From: Micropruina sp.
Lineage (GTDB): Bacteria; Actinomycetota; Actinomycetes; Propionibacteriales; Propionibacteriaceae
Length of the DNA stretch: 64,000 nucleotides
NCBI GenBank assembly: GCA_016711205.1
Contig: JADJTM010000001.1
Span: 1,674,001-1,738,000 of the forward strand
Direction of reading: 5' to 3'
Below the pieces are notes generated by a model. That model was given only the letters and a program-made list of their open reading frames with translations. It ran no database searches and was not told the origin of the DNA. How positions within the stretch are numbered: position 1 is the first letter of the stretch; each line of letters opens with the position of its first letter. Position numbers and translations under genes: made by a program. This document shows positions 57,492 through 64,000 of this stretch, in pieces.

Positions 57492-59509
57492 TTGTAACTC
57501 CGTTGCTTCAGCTCGATGTACTCATACTCGAGGGGTTCCTTGTGCAGCACCGGGGTATCGCCGGCGTACTCCCATGCACCCACGTAGAGGAACTCTTCGT
57601 CGTGACGAAGCGCCTCCCCATCGGGGGTCTGCGACTCGGCCCGGAAGTGCCCGCCGCAGGACTCGCGCCGGTGCAGGGCGTCGATGCACATCAGCTCGCC
57701 CAACTCGAAGAAGTCGGCCACCCGGCCGGCCCGCTCCAACGCCTGGTTGAAGTCCTCGTTGACACCGGTGACCTTCACGTCACGCCAGAACTCGGCCTTC
57801 AGCTCACGGATCAGGCCGATCGCCCGCTTCAGGCCGGCATCGGTGCGCTCCATGCCGCAGTACTCCCACATGATGTGACCGAGCTCCTTGTGGAAGCTGT
57901 CCACCGTGCGGGAGCCGTCGATGCTGAGCAGCGTGTCGATGCGCTCCTTGACGCCGGCGACCGCCTCGAGCACCGCCGGATCGTCCGGAGACACCTTCGG
58001 GAACGGCGCGTCGGCCAGATAGTCGTTGATCGTGTTCGGCAGGACGAAGTAGCCGTCGGCCAACCCCTGCATCAACGCGGACGCACCGAGCCGGTTCGCG
58101 CCGTGGTCGGAGAAGTTGCACTCGCCGGTGGCGTACAGGCCGGTGATCGTGGTCATCAGGTCGTAGTCGACCCACACCCCGCCCATCGTGTAGTGCACCG
58201 CCGGGTAGATGCGCATCGGAGTCTCGTAGGGATCCTCCGCGGTGATCTGCGCGTACATGTCGAACAGGTTGCCGTACCGGGCCGCGACCCCGTCGCGTCC
58301 GATCCGAGAAATCACGTCGGCGAAGTCGAGGTACACGCCACGCCGGATGTTGCGGATGGATCCGTCCGTCTGCTTCTCGTTGACTGCCGGCCCCACGCCG
58401 CGACCCTCGTCGCACATGTTCTTGGCCTGCCGGGACGCGATGTCGCGCGGCACCAGGTTGCCGAACGCCGGGTAGATGCGCTCCAGGTAGTAGTCGCGGT
58501 CCTGTTCGGCGATCTGCCGCGGGTCCTTGTCGCAGTCCTCGGCCCGCTTGGGCACCCAGATGCGGCCGTCGTTACGCAGCGACTCGGACATCAGGGTCAG
58601 CTTGCTCTGGGTCTCGCCGTGCACCGGAATGCAGGTCGGGTGGATCTGGGTGTAGCACGGGTTGCCGAAGTAGGCGCCCTTGCGGTGCGCCCGCCAGCCG
58701 GCCGTCACGTTGCAGCCCATCGCGTTGGTCGAGAGGAAGAACACGTTGCCGTAGCCGCCCGTGGCCAGCACGACGGCGTCCGCGAGATGGGTTTCGATCT
58801 CGCCGGTGACCATGTCGCGGGCGATGATGCCGCGGGCGCGGCCGTCCACCACGATCAACTCGAGCATCTCGTGCCGGGCGTACATCTTGACCGTGCCCAC
58901 CGCCACCTGGCGCTCGAGCGCCTGGTAGGCACCGATCAGCAACTGCTGGCCGGTCTGGCCGCGAGCGTAGAAGGTGCGCTGCACCTGGACGCCGCCGAAG
59001 GAGCGGTTGTCCAGCAGGCCGCCGTACTCGCGGGCGAACGGGACGCCCTGGGCGACGCACTGGTCGATGATCGCGGCGCTCACCTCGGCCAGCCGGTACA
59101 CGTTGGTCTCGCGAGCCCGGTAGTCGCCGCCCTTGACGGTGTCGTAGAAGAGCCGGAACGTCGAGTCGTTGTCGTTGCGGTAGTTCTTCGCCGCGTTGAT
59201 GCCGCCCTGTGCGGCGATCGAGTGGGCGCGCCGCGGACTGTCCTGGTAGCAGAAGTTGAGCACGTTGTAGCCGGCCTCGCCCAGGGACGCCGCCGCCGCA
59301 CCGCCGGCCAGGCCGGTGCCGACGATGATCACCGTCAGCTTGCGCCGGTTGGCCGGGTTGACCAGCTTGGCCTCGAACTGGCGCTTGTGCCACTTGCCCT
59401 CGATGGGGCCGCCGGGCGCCTTGGCGTCGCGCAGCTCAGCGCCTTCGCGCCACAACTGGTCGGAGGTGGTCGTGGTAGCGACTTCTTCTTCGACGAACTG
59501 GGTTGCCAT
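57488..59509 (-). CDS. sdhA: succinate dehydrogenase/fumarate reductase flavoprotein subunit
   Basis: 673 residues from ATG 59509; the frame is open further upstream but that part belongs to sdhC. FAD binding TVIIVGTGLAGGAAAASLGE; covalent FAD on His96 in RRAHSIAAQGGINA; substrate site HPTCIPVHGETQSK and the MGGVWVDYDLMT region; RLGASALMQGLADGYFVLP near the end of the FAD domain. The start ATG overlaps the sdhC stop (TAATG). It belongs to the type-B, epsilon/actinobacterial-like group, as expected in Propionibacteriaceae where it serves the fumarate-succinate step. Confidence 0.95.
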   Translation of the reverse strand: MATQFVEEEVATTTTSDQLWREGAELRDAKAPGGPIEGKWHKRQFEAKLVNPANRRKLTVIIVGTGLAGGAAAASLGEAGYNVLNFCYQDSPRRAHSIAAQGGINAAKNYRNDNDSTFRLFYDTVKGGDYRARETNVYRLAEVSAAIIDQCVAQGVPFAREYGGLLDNRSFGGVQVQRTFYARGQTGQQLLIGAYQALERQVAVGTVKMYARHEMLELIVVDGRARGIIARDMVTGEIETHLADAVVLATGGYGNVFFLSTNAMGCNVTAGWRAHRKGAYFGNPCYTQIHPTCIPVHGETQSKLTLMSESLRNDGRIWVPKRAEDCDKDPRQIAEQDRDYYLERIYPAFGNLVPRDIASRQAKNMCDEGRGVGPAVNEKQTDGSIRNIRRGVYLDFADVISRIGRDGVAARYGNLFDMYAQITAEDPYETPMRIYPAVHYTMGGVWVDYDLMTTITGLYATGECNFSDHGANRLGASALMQGLADGYFVLPNTINDYLADAPFPKVSPDDPAVLEAVAGVKERIDTLLSIDGSRTVDSFHKELGHIMWEYCGMERTDAGLKRAIGLIRELKAEFWRDVKVTGVNEDFNQALERAGRVADFFELGELMCIDALHRRESCGGHFRAESQTPDGEALRHDEEFLYVGAWEYAGDTPVLHKEPLEYEYIELKQRSYK

Positions 59510-60210
59510 TACTTCACCACTCCGAACAGCACCGCCAGGGGCGCAATCATGAATCCGACGTACAGCAGGACCGCGACGCAGTAGGCCAGTCCGTTCCACA
59601 CCCGGCGGCTGGCGAGGGAGGTGTTGGCGCCCAGGGTGGCCGCCGCACTCCAGAAGCCGTGCCGGATGTGCATGCAGACCGCGACCATCCACAGCGCGTA
59701 CGCGAGCACCAGCCACCACTGCTGGAAGCTGACCACGAACATTTCGTACGGGCCCGCGCCGCTGTTCCAGCCGGTCTTGATCACCTGCGCGGTGAACTGC
59801 AGCAGGTGGAAGACCAGGAAGCCGACCAGAATGACGCCGCCCCAGCGCATGGTGCGCGCGGCGTAGCTCTGTTGAAGCCGGTTGGTTGTGACGTACGAGC
59901 TGCCGCGAGCGGCGTTCGCCTTGCGCCACAGATGCACCGCCGAGGCGGCGTGCAGCACGATCGCGGCCAGCATGAACGCCCGGAAGATCCAGATGAACCA
60001 GCCGGACGGGATCAGCGGGTACAGAATGTCGCCCTTGAGCCAGTGGGCGTAGTGGTCGAATGCCTCGGCCCCCAGGAAGACCTTGAGGTTGCCGTACATG
60101 TGCATCAATAAGAAGCCGATCATGATCAGACCGGTCACCGCCATCAGGGCTTTCATCGCCACCGAGGAGCGGACGGCCCGCGCGCGCGGGGAAAGAGTTG
60201 TCGTCGCCAC
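59509..60210 (-). CDS. sdhC: succinate dehydrogenase/fumarate reductase cytochrome b subunit
   Basis: 233 residues with five membrane spans. Histidines suited to bind two haems lie in LLMHMYGN, ALHAASAVHLW, LVFHLLQF and CMHIRHGFW. This is the single-subunit, di-haem (B-type) anchor, so no sdhD is needed, and none is seen. First gene of sdhCAB. The start is ATG 60210; its upstream spacer of about 85 bp shows no clear regulatory site. Confidence 0.93.
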   Translation of the reverse strand: MATTTLSPRARAVRSSVAMKALMAVTGLIMIGFLLMHMYGNLKVFLGAEAFDHYAHWLKGDILYPLIPSGWFIWIFRAFMLAAIVLHAASAVHLWRKANAARGSSYVTTNRLQQSYAARTMRWGGVILVGFLVFHLLQFTAQVIKTGWNSGAGPYEMFVVSFQQWWLVLAYALWMVAVCMHIRHGFWSAAATLGANTSLASRRVWNGLAYCVAVLLYVGFMIAPLAVLFGVVK

Positions 60211-60295
60211 GTAGCCACCCTATTGCGTTGCCAGGGGACCATCGTGCCCAAACGCACAAGAACTTGTGGTTGAGACGGCAGGTCTCGGTCAGTGG

Positions 60296-61111
60296 TCAGT
60301 GAAGACCGCGTGAATATGTATTTCCGGCACGAGGATTGCGCAGAATGTCGTCCAGACTGACCAGCGTGTAGCCCTTGGCGCGCAGCTTGGCGATCAGTGA
60401 GGGAACGGCCTTGATGGTCCACGGATGAATGTCGTGGGCCAGCACGATCGCGCCGGGCGTGATCTGTGGCAGGGTGACCTCGACGATCTTCGCCGGCGTG
60501 TCGTACTGCCAGTCCAGGGCGCCGGCGCTCCACAGCACCACCGCCTGGCCGAGTTTCTTGGCCACCGCGTCCGTCCGGTTGTTGTGCAGGCCGTACGGCG
60601 GCCGGAAGTAGCGCGGCTTCACCCCCGTGGTCTTCTGGATCAGCTTGGTGTTGTCGGTGATTTCGGCGGCGGCCCTGGCTGCGGCGATGCGGGTCAGCAT
60701 CGGGTGAATCATGGTGTGGTTCGCCACCGTCATGCCGGGCGTCTGGGCGATCCTTCTGGCCGTCGCCGGGTGCTGCTTGATCATCCGCCCGACCAGAAAG
60801 AAGGTGGCGGGCACCTTCTTGTCGACCAGCGTGGCCAGCAGAGTCGGCGTCTGCGGCCCGGGTCCGTCGTCGAACGTGAGCGCGACGCACTTGAGTTTCG
60901 TGCAGTCGACCCTCGCGGGCGCGCTCGGAGTGGGGGTGGCGGACGCTTCCGGCGAGGCGGACGCGGTGGCCGGCCGGGTCGCTGACGCATCGGGCGTGCC
61001 GGCGGCTGTCCCGCCGGCAGCGGTGCCGACCGTGGTCGCAACCGGCCCGCTGCGAGCACAGCCGACCAGCACGACGACCAGGCAGGCGAAACTCAGCAGG
61101 CGGCGAGGCAT
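60296..61111 (-). CDS. polysaccharide deacetylase lipoprotein
   Basis: 271 residues from ATG 61111. The N-terminus (RRLLSFACLVVVLVGCARSG) is a lipoprotein signal with lipobox LVGC, so the protein is probably anchored outside the membrane. A Thr/Ala/Pro linker precedes a NodB domain: VALTFDDGPGPQTP (catalytic Asp and metal Asp), NHTMIHPML (metal His pair), FRPPYGLHNN, and IVLAHDIHPWT. It likely deacetylates peptidoglycan or another surface glycan. It lies upstream of sdhC in the same direction, with 85 bp between. Confidence 0.9.
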   Translation of the reverse strand: MPRRLLSFACLVVVLVGCARSGPVATTVGTAAGGTAAGTPDASATRPATASASPEASATPTPSAPARVDCTKLKCVALTFDDGPGPQTPTLLATLVDKKVPATFFLVGRMIKQHPATARRIAQTPGMTVANHTMIHPMLTRIAAARAAAEITDNTKLIQKTTGVKPRYFRPPYGLHNNRTDAVAKKLGQAVVLWSAGALDWQYDTPAKIVEVTLPQITPGAIVLAHDIHPWTIKAVPSLIAKLRAKGYTLVSLDDILRNPRAGNTYSRGLH

Positions 61112-61169
61112 TGTCACCCGTCCAGTCAACCGCGTCCACGAAAGCGGCGGTGTCAAACGCGCGGTCCGG

Positions 61170-61655
61170 CTTCGTCATCCCGGCGAACGCCGGGATCTCC
61201 CAAACCGCTGGTCGAGACCCCAGGCGTTCGTCATCCCGGCGAACGCCGGGATCTCGCAAACCGCTGGTCGAGACCCTGGCCTTCGTCATCCGGCGAACGC
61301 CGGGATCTCCCAAACCACTTGTCGAGACCCCTGGCCTTCGTCATGCGGCGAACGCCGGGATCTCCCGAACCGCTGGTCGAGACCCCAAGGCGTTCGTCAT
61401 CCCGGCGAACGCCGGGATCTCGCAAACCGCTGGACGACGCCCCCGGTGCGCGTCATCCCGGCGAACGCCGGGATCTCCCAAACCGCTGGTCCAAGCCCCC
61501 CGGCGTGCGTCATCCCGGCGAACGCCGGGATCTCCCAAACCACTGGTCCAAGCCCCAGGAGTGCGTCATCCCGGCGAACGCCGGGATCTCGCATACCGCT
61601 GGTCCAAGGCCCCTGGCGTTCGTCATCCCGGCGAACGCCGGGATCTCGACCACCT
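61170..61655. repeat. REP1 array, nine copies, reverse orientation
   Basis: GTCATCCCGGCGAACGCCGG followed by GATCTC and then (C/G)CAAACCGCTGGTCGAGACCC recurs about every 57 bp nine times. The third copy lost a C and the fourth carries GCGG for CCCGG. Relative to the 1.4-kb array the orientation is reversed and the spacer sequence is a different family. It starts about 60 bp upstream of the deacetylase start codon. Confidence 0.95.
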
Positions 61656-61734
61656 CAAGCGGACTCTAACCAACGTAGCGGAGCGGAGGTGCACTCAGTC
61701 TCGACAATCTCGACCGGCGAAGGCTCCACGCGGA

Positions 61735-61800
61735 GATCCCGGCATTCGCCGGGATGACGGGCGAGTGGACCGAGATCCCGGCATCCGCCGGGATGACGAG
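61735..61800. repeat. two REP1 copies, forward orientation
   Basis: ATCCCGGCATTCGCCGGGAT at about 61737 and ATCCCGGCATCCGCCGGGAT at about 61775, joined by GACGGGCGAGTGGACCGAG. They face the nine-copy array tail to tail. Just before them (61677-61700) GCGGAGCGGAGGTGCACTCA looks like a decayed single arm of the 113-bp element. Confidence 0.85.
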
Positions 61801-61892
61801 TAAGAGTCGGGATGACTGGCAAGAGACAGAATGACGAGCGGTCGACGCGCTCGACCAGCGGACAGCGCTCGACCCTCAGACGCAACCATGAA

Positions 61893-62005
61893 GCGGAGTG
61901 GGGGTGCACCCCGTCCGGGTAGGTCGGGCGTTGGGCAACTCAGCGGCGGAGCCTGCGGAGCCGGTGAGGCTGCCCTGGGCGGGACGGGGTGCACCCCCAC
62001 TCCGT
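61893..62005. mobile_element. 113-bp element with terminal inverted repeats, copy 2
   Basis: Same length and arrangement as the copy at 54349. The arms (61893-61915 and 61983-62005) pair at 22 of 23 positions and contain GGGGTGCACCCC. The two copies differ at scattered positions, including matched changes in both arms (GCGGAGC to GCGGAGT, and GCTCCGC to ACTCCGT), which suggests the hairpin is kept. Similarity continues into the flank (CCAACGCAA) up to the next REP1 unit. Confidence 0.82.
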
Positions 62006-62034
62006 GGCAGCCAACGCAAGCAGGGAATGTGGCA

Positions 62035-62295
62035 GAGAGATCCCGGCATTCGCCGGGATGACGGGGAAGCGAACCGCGATGACGGGGAAGCGAACCGGGG
62101 TGACGGGCAAGTGGACCGGGGTGACGGGCAAGTGGACCGAGATCCCGGCATTCGCCGGGATGACGGGGAAGCGAACCCGGATGACGGGGAAGCGAACCCC
62201 GATGACCGGGAAGCGAACCCCGATGACCGGGAAGCGAACCCCGATGACGGGGAAGCGAACCGCGATGACGGGTGAGCGAACCGCGATGACGGATT
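62035..62295. repeat. REP1 copies with 18-bp tandem tail repeats
   Basis: REP1 cores at about 62041 and 62143 are each followed by runs of an 18-bp unit, GATGACGGGGAAGCGAAC plus variants (ACGGGCAAGTGGACCGGG, GACCGGGAAGCGAACCCC). About a dozen units run up to the trmD stop at 62299. The unit is the tail of REP1, so expansion of the tail alone has occurred. Confidence 0.92.
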
Positions 62296-62298
62296 ACC

Positions 62299-63003
62299 TC
62301 AGGCCAGCAGGTCCGGACGACGCTCGCGGGTCAGCGCCTCGGCCTGCGCCCGGCGCCACTTCGCGACCTCGCCGTGATGACCCGACAGCAGCACGTCCGG
62401 AACGCTCAGCCCGCGCCAGGTCTCGGGCTTGGTGTAGAGCGGGTACTCCAGCAGATGATCGTGGCCCGGGGCGTGCGACTCTTCCAGCAGCGATTCGGGA
62501 TTGCCCAACACGCCCGGCAGCAGCCGTACGATCGCCTCGACCATGGCCAGCACCGCCACCTCACCGCCGTTCAGCACGTAGTCGCCGAGGCTGACCTCAC
62601 GCACCCGCATGCGGGTCGCCGCCTGCTGCACGACCCGCGCGTCGATGCCTTCGTAGCGACCACACGCGAAGATCAGCCGCTTCTCGGCAGCCCACTCGGC
62701 GGCATATTCCTGGGTGAATCTCTCCCCGGACGGGGTGGGCACGATCAGCAGCGGCTCGGCCTGGCCCGGCGTCGGGTCGGCCAGCAGCTCGTCGAGCGCC
62801 TCACCCCAGGGCTCGGGTTTCATCACCATGCCGGCGCCGCCGCCGTACGGGGTGTCGTCGACGGTCCGGTGGCGGTCGTGCGTCCAGCGACGCAGGTCGT
62901 GCACCCCGACCGTGACCAGTTCGCGCTGAATCGCCTTGCCGACCAACGACAGCTGCAGCGGCGCGAAGTATTCGGGAAAGATCGTGACGATGTCGAGCCG
63001 CAT
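62299..63003 (-). CDS. trmD: tRNA (guanine-N1)-methyltransferase
   Basis: 234 residues. TrmD makes m1G37 in tRNAs. SPOUT-fold marks: LDIVTIFPEYFAPL, DTPYGGGAGMVMKPEP, LIFACGRYEGIDARV, SLGDYVLNGGEVAVL and the catalytic-region LLEESHAPGHDHLLEYPLYTKP. Its ATG overlaps the rimM stop by one base. The stop falls right at the edge of an 18-bp tandem repeat tract. Confidence 0.96.
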   Translation of the reverse strand: MRLDIVTIFPEYFAPLQLSLVGKAIQRELVTVGVHDLRRWTHDRHRTVDDTPYGGGAGMVMKPEPWGEALDELLADPTPGQAEPLLIVPTPSGERFTQEYAAEWAAEKRLIFACGRYEGIDARVVQQAATRMRVREVSLGDYVLNGGEVAVLAMVEAIVRLLPGVLGNPESLLEESHAPGHDHLLEYPLYTKPETWRGLSVPDVLLSGHHGEVAKWRRAQAEALTRERRPDLLA

Positions 63004-63545
63004 CAGGCCTGCGTCTCCTGCGTCTCGTCCGCGGCCGGCGGGTCGATCAGACCGGGCAGATCGGCGACCTCGACGTAGCCGGCAGCCACGTCGACCACCG
63101 GTACCAGCGCGGTCACGAACGGCACCAACCGCTCACCGTCGGGGGTGAGGATAACCAGCAGGTCCTGCACCGGGTGGTGGGTGATGGTCGAGATGCGTCC
63201 GAGCGTCACCCCGGCGCGGCGCACGTCCAGGCCGATCAGCGCGGCGTCGTGGTACTCGTTCTCGGCGGTCTCGCCCGCCTCGACCGACGCCCACAGCTCG
63301 GCGCCACGCACGCTCTCGGCCTGGGATCGGTCGGTGATGCCGCGAAAGCTCACCAGCAGCATGTCGCCCTGCCAGCGGCTCGACACGACCTCGAGCGGTG
63401 GACCGCCGACGCCGCCCCGGCCGAGCACCGCTCCGTCCGCGAATCGCTGTTCGGCGTAGTCGGAGTGCACGCGCACGGTCACCTCGCCACGCAGCCCGTG
63501 GGCCCGCCCAACGGTGCCGACCACCACATCGACCCGGTTGACCAT
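63003..63545 (-). CDS. rimM: 16S rRNA processing protein RimM
   Basis: 180 residues: VVGTVGRAHGLRGEVTVRVH at the N-terminus (RimM domain), DRSQAESVRGAELWA, and the PRC-barrel half with DLLVILTPDGERLVPFVTALV. It assists 30S assembly, binding S19. Ribosome binding site GGAG lies before ATG 63545. One-base overlap with trmD. Confidence 0.95.
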   Translation of the reverse strand: MVNRVDVVVGTVGRAHGLRGEVTVRVHSDYAEQRFADGAVLGRGGVGGPPLEVVSSRWQGDMLLVSFRGITDRSQAESVRGAELWASVEAGETAENEYHDAALIGLDVRRAGVTLGRISTITHHPVQDLLVILTPDGERLVPFVTALVPVVDVAAGYVEVADLPGLIDPPAADETQETQA

Positions 63546-63564
63546 GGTTCTCTCCTGACAGCCG

Positions 63565-63594
63565 TGACGCCCCCGAGCGATCTCGGGGGCGTCA
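63565..63594. terminator. 13-bp hairpin between khpA and rimM
   Basis: TGACGCCCCCGAG (63565-63577) pairs perfectly with CTCGGGGGCGTCA (63582-63594), loop CGAT. There is no T-run on either side. It lies inside what is normally one operon, so it may attenuate or process the transcript rather than end it. Confidence 0.55.
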
Positions 63595-63608
63595 GAGTTG
63601 AGCGTGGA

Positions 63609-63875
63609 TCAGCGGCCGCGACGCTGGGTGCCGCGGCGATCCACATCGACGAAGTCGACCCGGACGGTGTCGCGGCCGGCCAGAGCGGTCACCACGGTGC
63701 GCAGCGCGCCCGCGGTGCGACCCTGCCGTCCGATCACCTTGCCGATGTCTTCGGGATGGACCCGCACCTCGAGAGTGCGCGGACGGCGTCGTTCGGATTC
63801 GGTGACCCGCACGTCGTCCGGGTTGGCCACCAGGCCGCGGACGAGGTGTTCCAAGGCATCGCCGAGCACGATCAC
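63609..63875 (-). CDS. khpA: KH-domain RNA-binding protein KhpA
   Basis: 88 residues, GTG start overlapping the rpsP stop (GTGA). Single KH domain: LEHLVRGLVANPDDVRV, then HPEDIGKVIGRQGRTAGALR with the GxxG loop (GRQG). In this position it is the usual actinobacterial KhpA, a small RNA chaperone-like protein. Confidence 0.94.
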   Translation of the reverse strand: MIVLGDALEHLVRGLVANPDDVRVTESERRRPRTLEVRVHPEDIGKVIGRQGRTAGALRTVVTALAGRDTVRVDFVDVDRRGTQRRGR

Positions 63876-64000
63876 GCCTCGTCGGCGGTCTCGGCCTCGG
63901 CCTCGTCAGCCTCGGCGGCCTTCTTCTTGCCCTTGCTGATCGCCGCCGTGGCCGGCTCGTTGTCGGCCTCGGCCAGCGCCGCGTTGAACCGCGCGACCTT
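63872..64000 (-). CDS. rpsP: 30S ribosomal protein S16, C-terminal fragment
   Basis: Only the last 42 codons are inside the window: KVARFNAALAEADNEPATAA, then an ISKGKKK stretch and an acidic Ala/Glu/Asp-rich tail ending ETADEA. The long charged tail is usual for actinobacterial S16, and the order rpsP-khpA-rimM-trmD supports the call. The N-terminal domain lies beyond base 64000. Confidence 0.85.
   Translation of the reverse strand, partial: KVARFNAALAEADNEPATAAISKGKKKAAEADEAEAETADEA

Noticed and set aside
57503..59584. A 693-codon plus-strand open frame across sdhA
   Set aside because: Antisense of a clear flavoprotein gene; no family resemblance.
61898..62275. Possible gene for a repetitive DDGEAN protein
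   Set aside because: It is wholly made of the 113-bp element, REP1 and the 18-bp tail repeat, with no ribosome binding site.
1..64000. tRNA, rRNA, insertion sequence or prophage genes
   Set aside because: I looked for tRNA-like CCA/T-loop patterns, transposase or integrase motifs and phage genes and saw none; repeats are the only mobile-like features.

Overview
The window is about 70% GC and almost fully coding. It most likely comes from an actinobacterium of the Propionibacteriaceae type. The evidence is the actinobacterial order rpsP-khpA-rimM-trmD ... rplS-lepB-rnhB-DUF2469 ... yraN-comM-dprA, a DUF3516 Ski2-like helicase, a type-B sdhCAB set, a DcuA/B-type dicarboxylate carrier, and a large, heavily fused, cobalt-early vitamin B12 gene set. 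The genus assignment is inference.

Layout. 1-7450: the N-terminal part of a gamma-glutamyltransferase, an array of palindromic repeats, an M20 peptidase plus DcuA/B carrier operon, two proteins of unknown role and a TetR regulator. 7533-12062: a 1509-residue protein with two ATPase/Fe-S activase domains, divergent from the TetR gene, with a perfect 16-bp palindrome between them. 12170-21250: DUF3516 helicase, small membrane protein, GH3 beta-glucosidase, LacI regulator with MFS transporter, and a YdcF-like protein. 21290-22252: an epimerase-like reductase.

22361-39982 is the B12 region: cobQ; cbiMNQO cobalt transporter under a cobalamin riboswitch; cbiT; cobO; a cobB-cobC fusion; cobK; cbiB; cbiC; and a riboswitch-led operon cobI-cobM-cbiEGH-cbiX/met8 whose genes all overlap by 4 bp. 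cobF is divergent from that operon. The set has CbiG and CbiX but no CobG, CobN or CbiD in view, yet carries CobF. It therefore looks like a cobalt-early pathway with one methyltransferase of the cobalt-late type.

40276-47875: a MoeZ-like E1/rhodanese protein, a DUF2249 protein, a membrane-anchored copper nitrite reductase fused to an extra cupredoxin, an SLC13 carrier, a HAD phosphatase and a GlsB-like protein. 48253-64000: DUF1272, dprA, comM, yraN, a racemase/LysR pair, DUF2469, rnhB, lepB, rplS, sdhBAC, a polysaccharide deacetylase, trmD, rimM, khpA and the end of rpsP.

Four repeat families are interspersed. REP1 has core ATCCCGGCATTCGCCGGGAT and forms arrays at 1.4-1.9, 54.2-54.7 and 61.2-62.3 kb. 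REP2 has core GGGGACGGTTCCTTT and sits near gene ends; two copies are translated in the cobM N-terminus. A 113-bp element with 22-23-bp terminal inverted repeats occurs twice. A roughly 195-bp element built round a long palindrome occurs three times. I see no transposase, tRNA, rRNA or CRISPR array.
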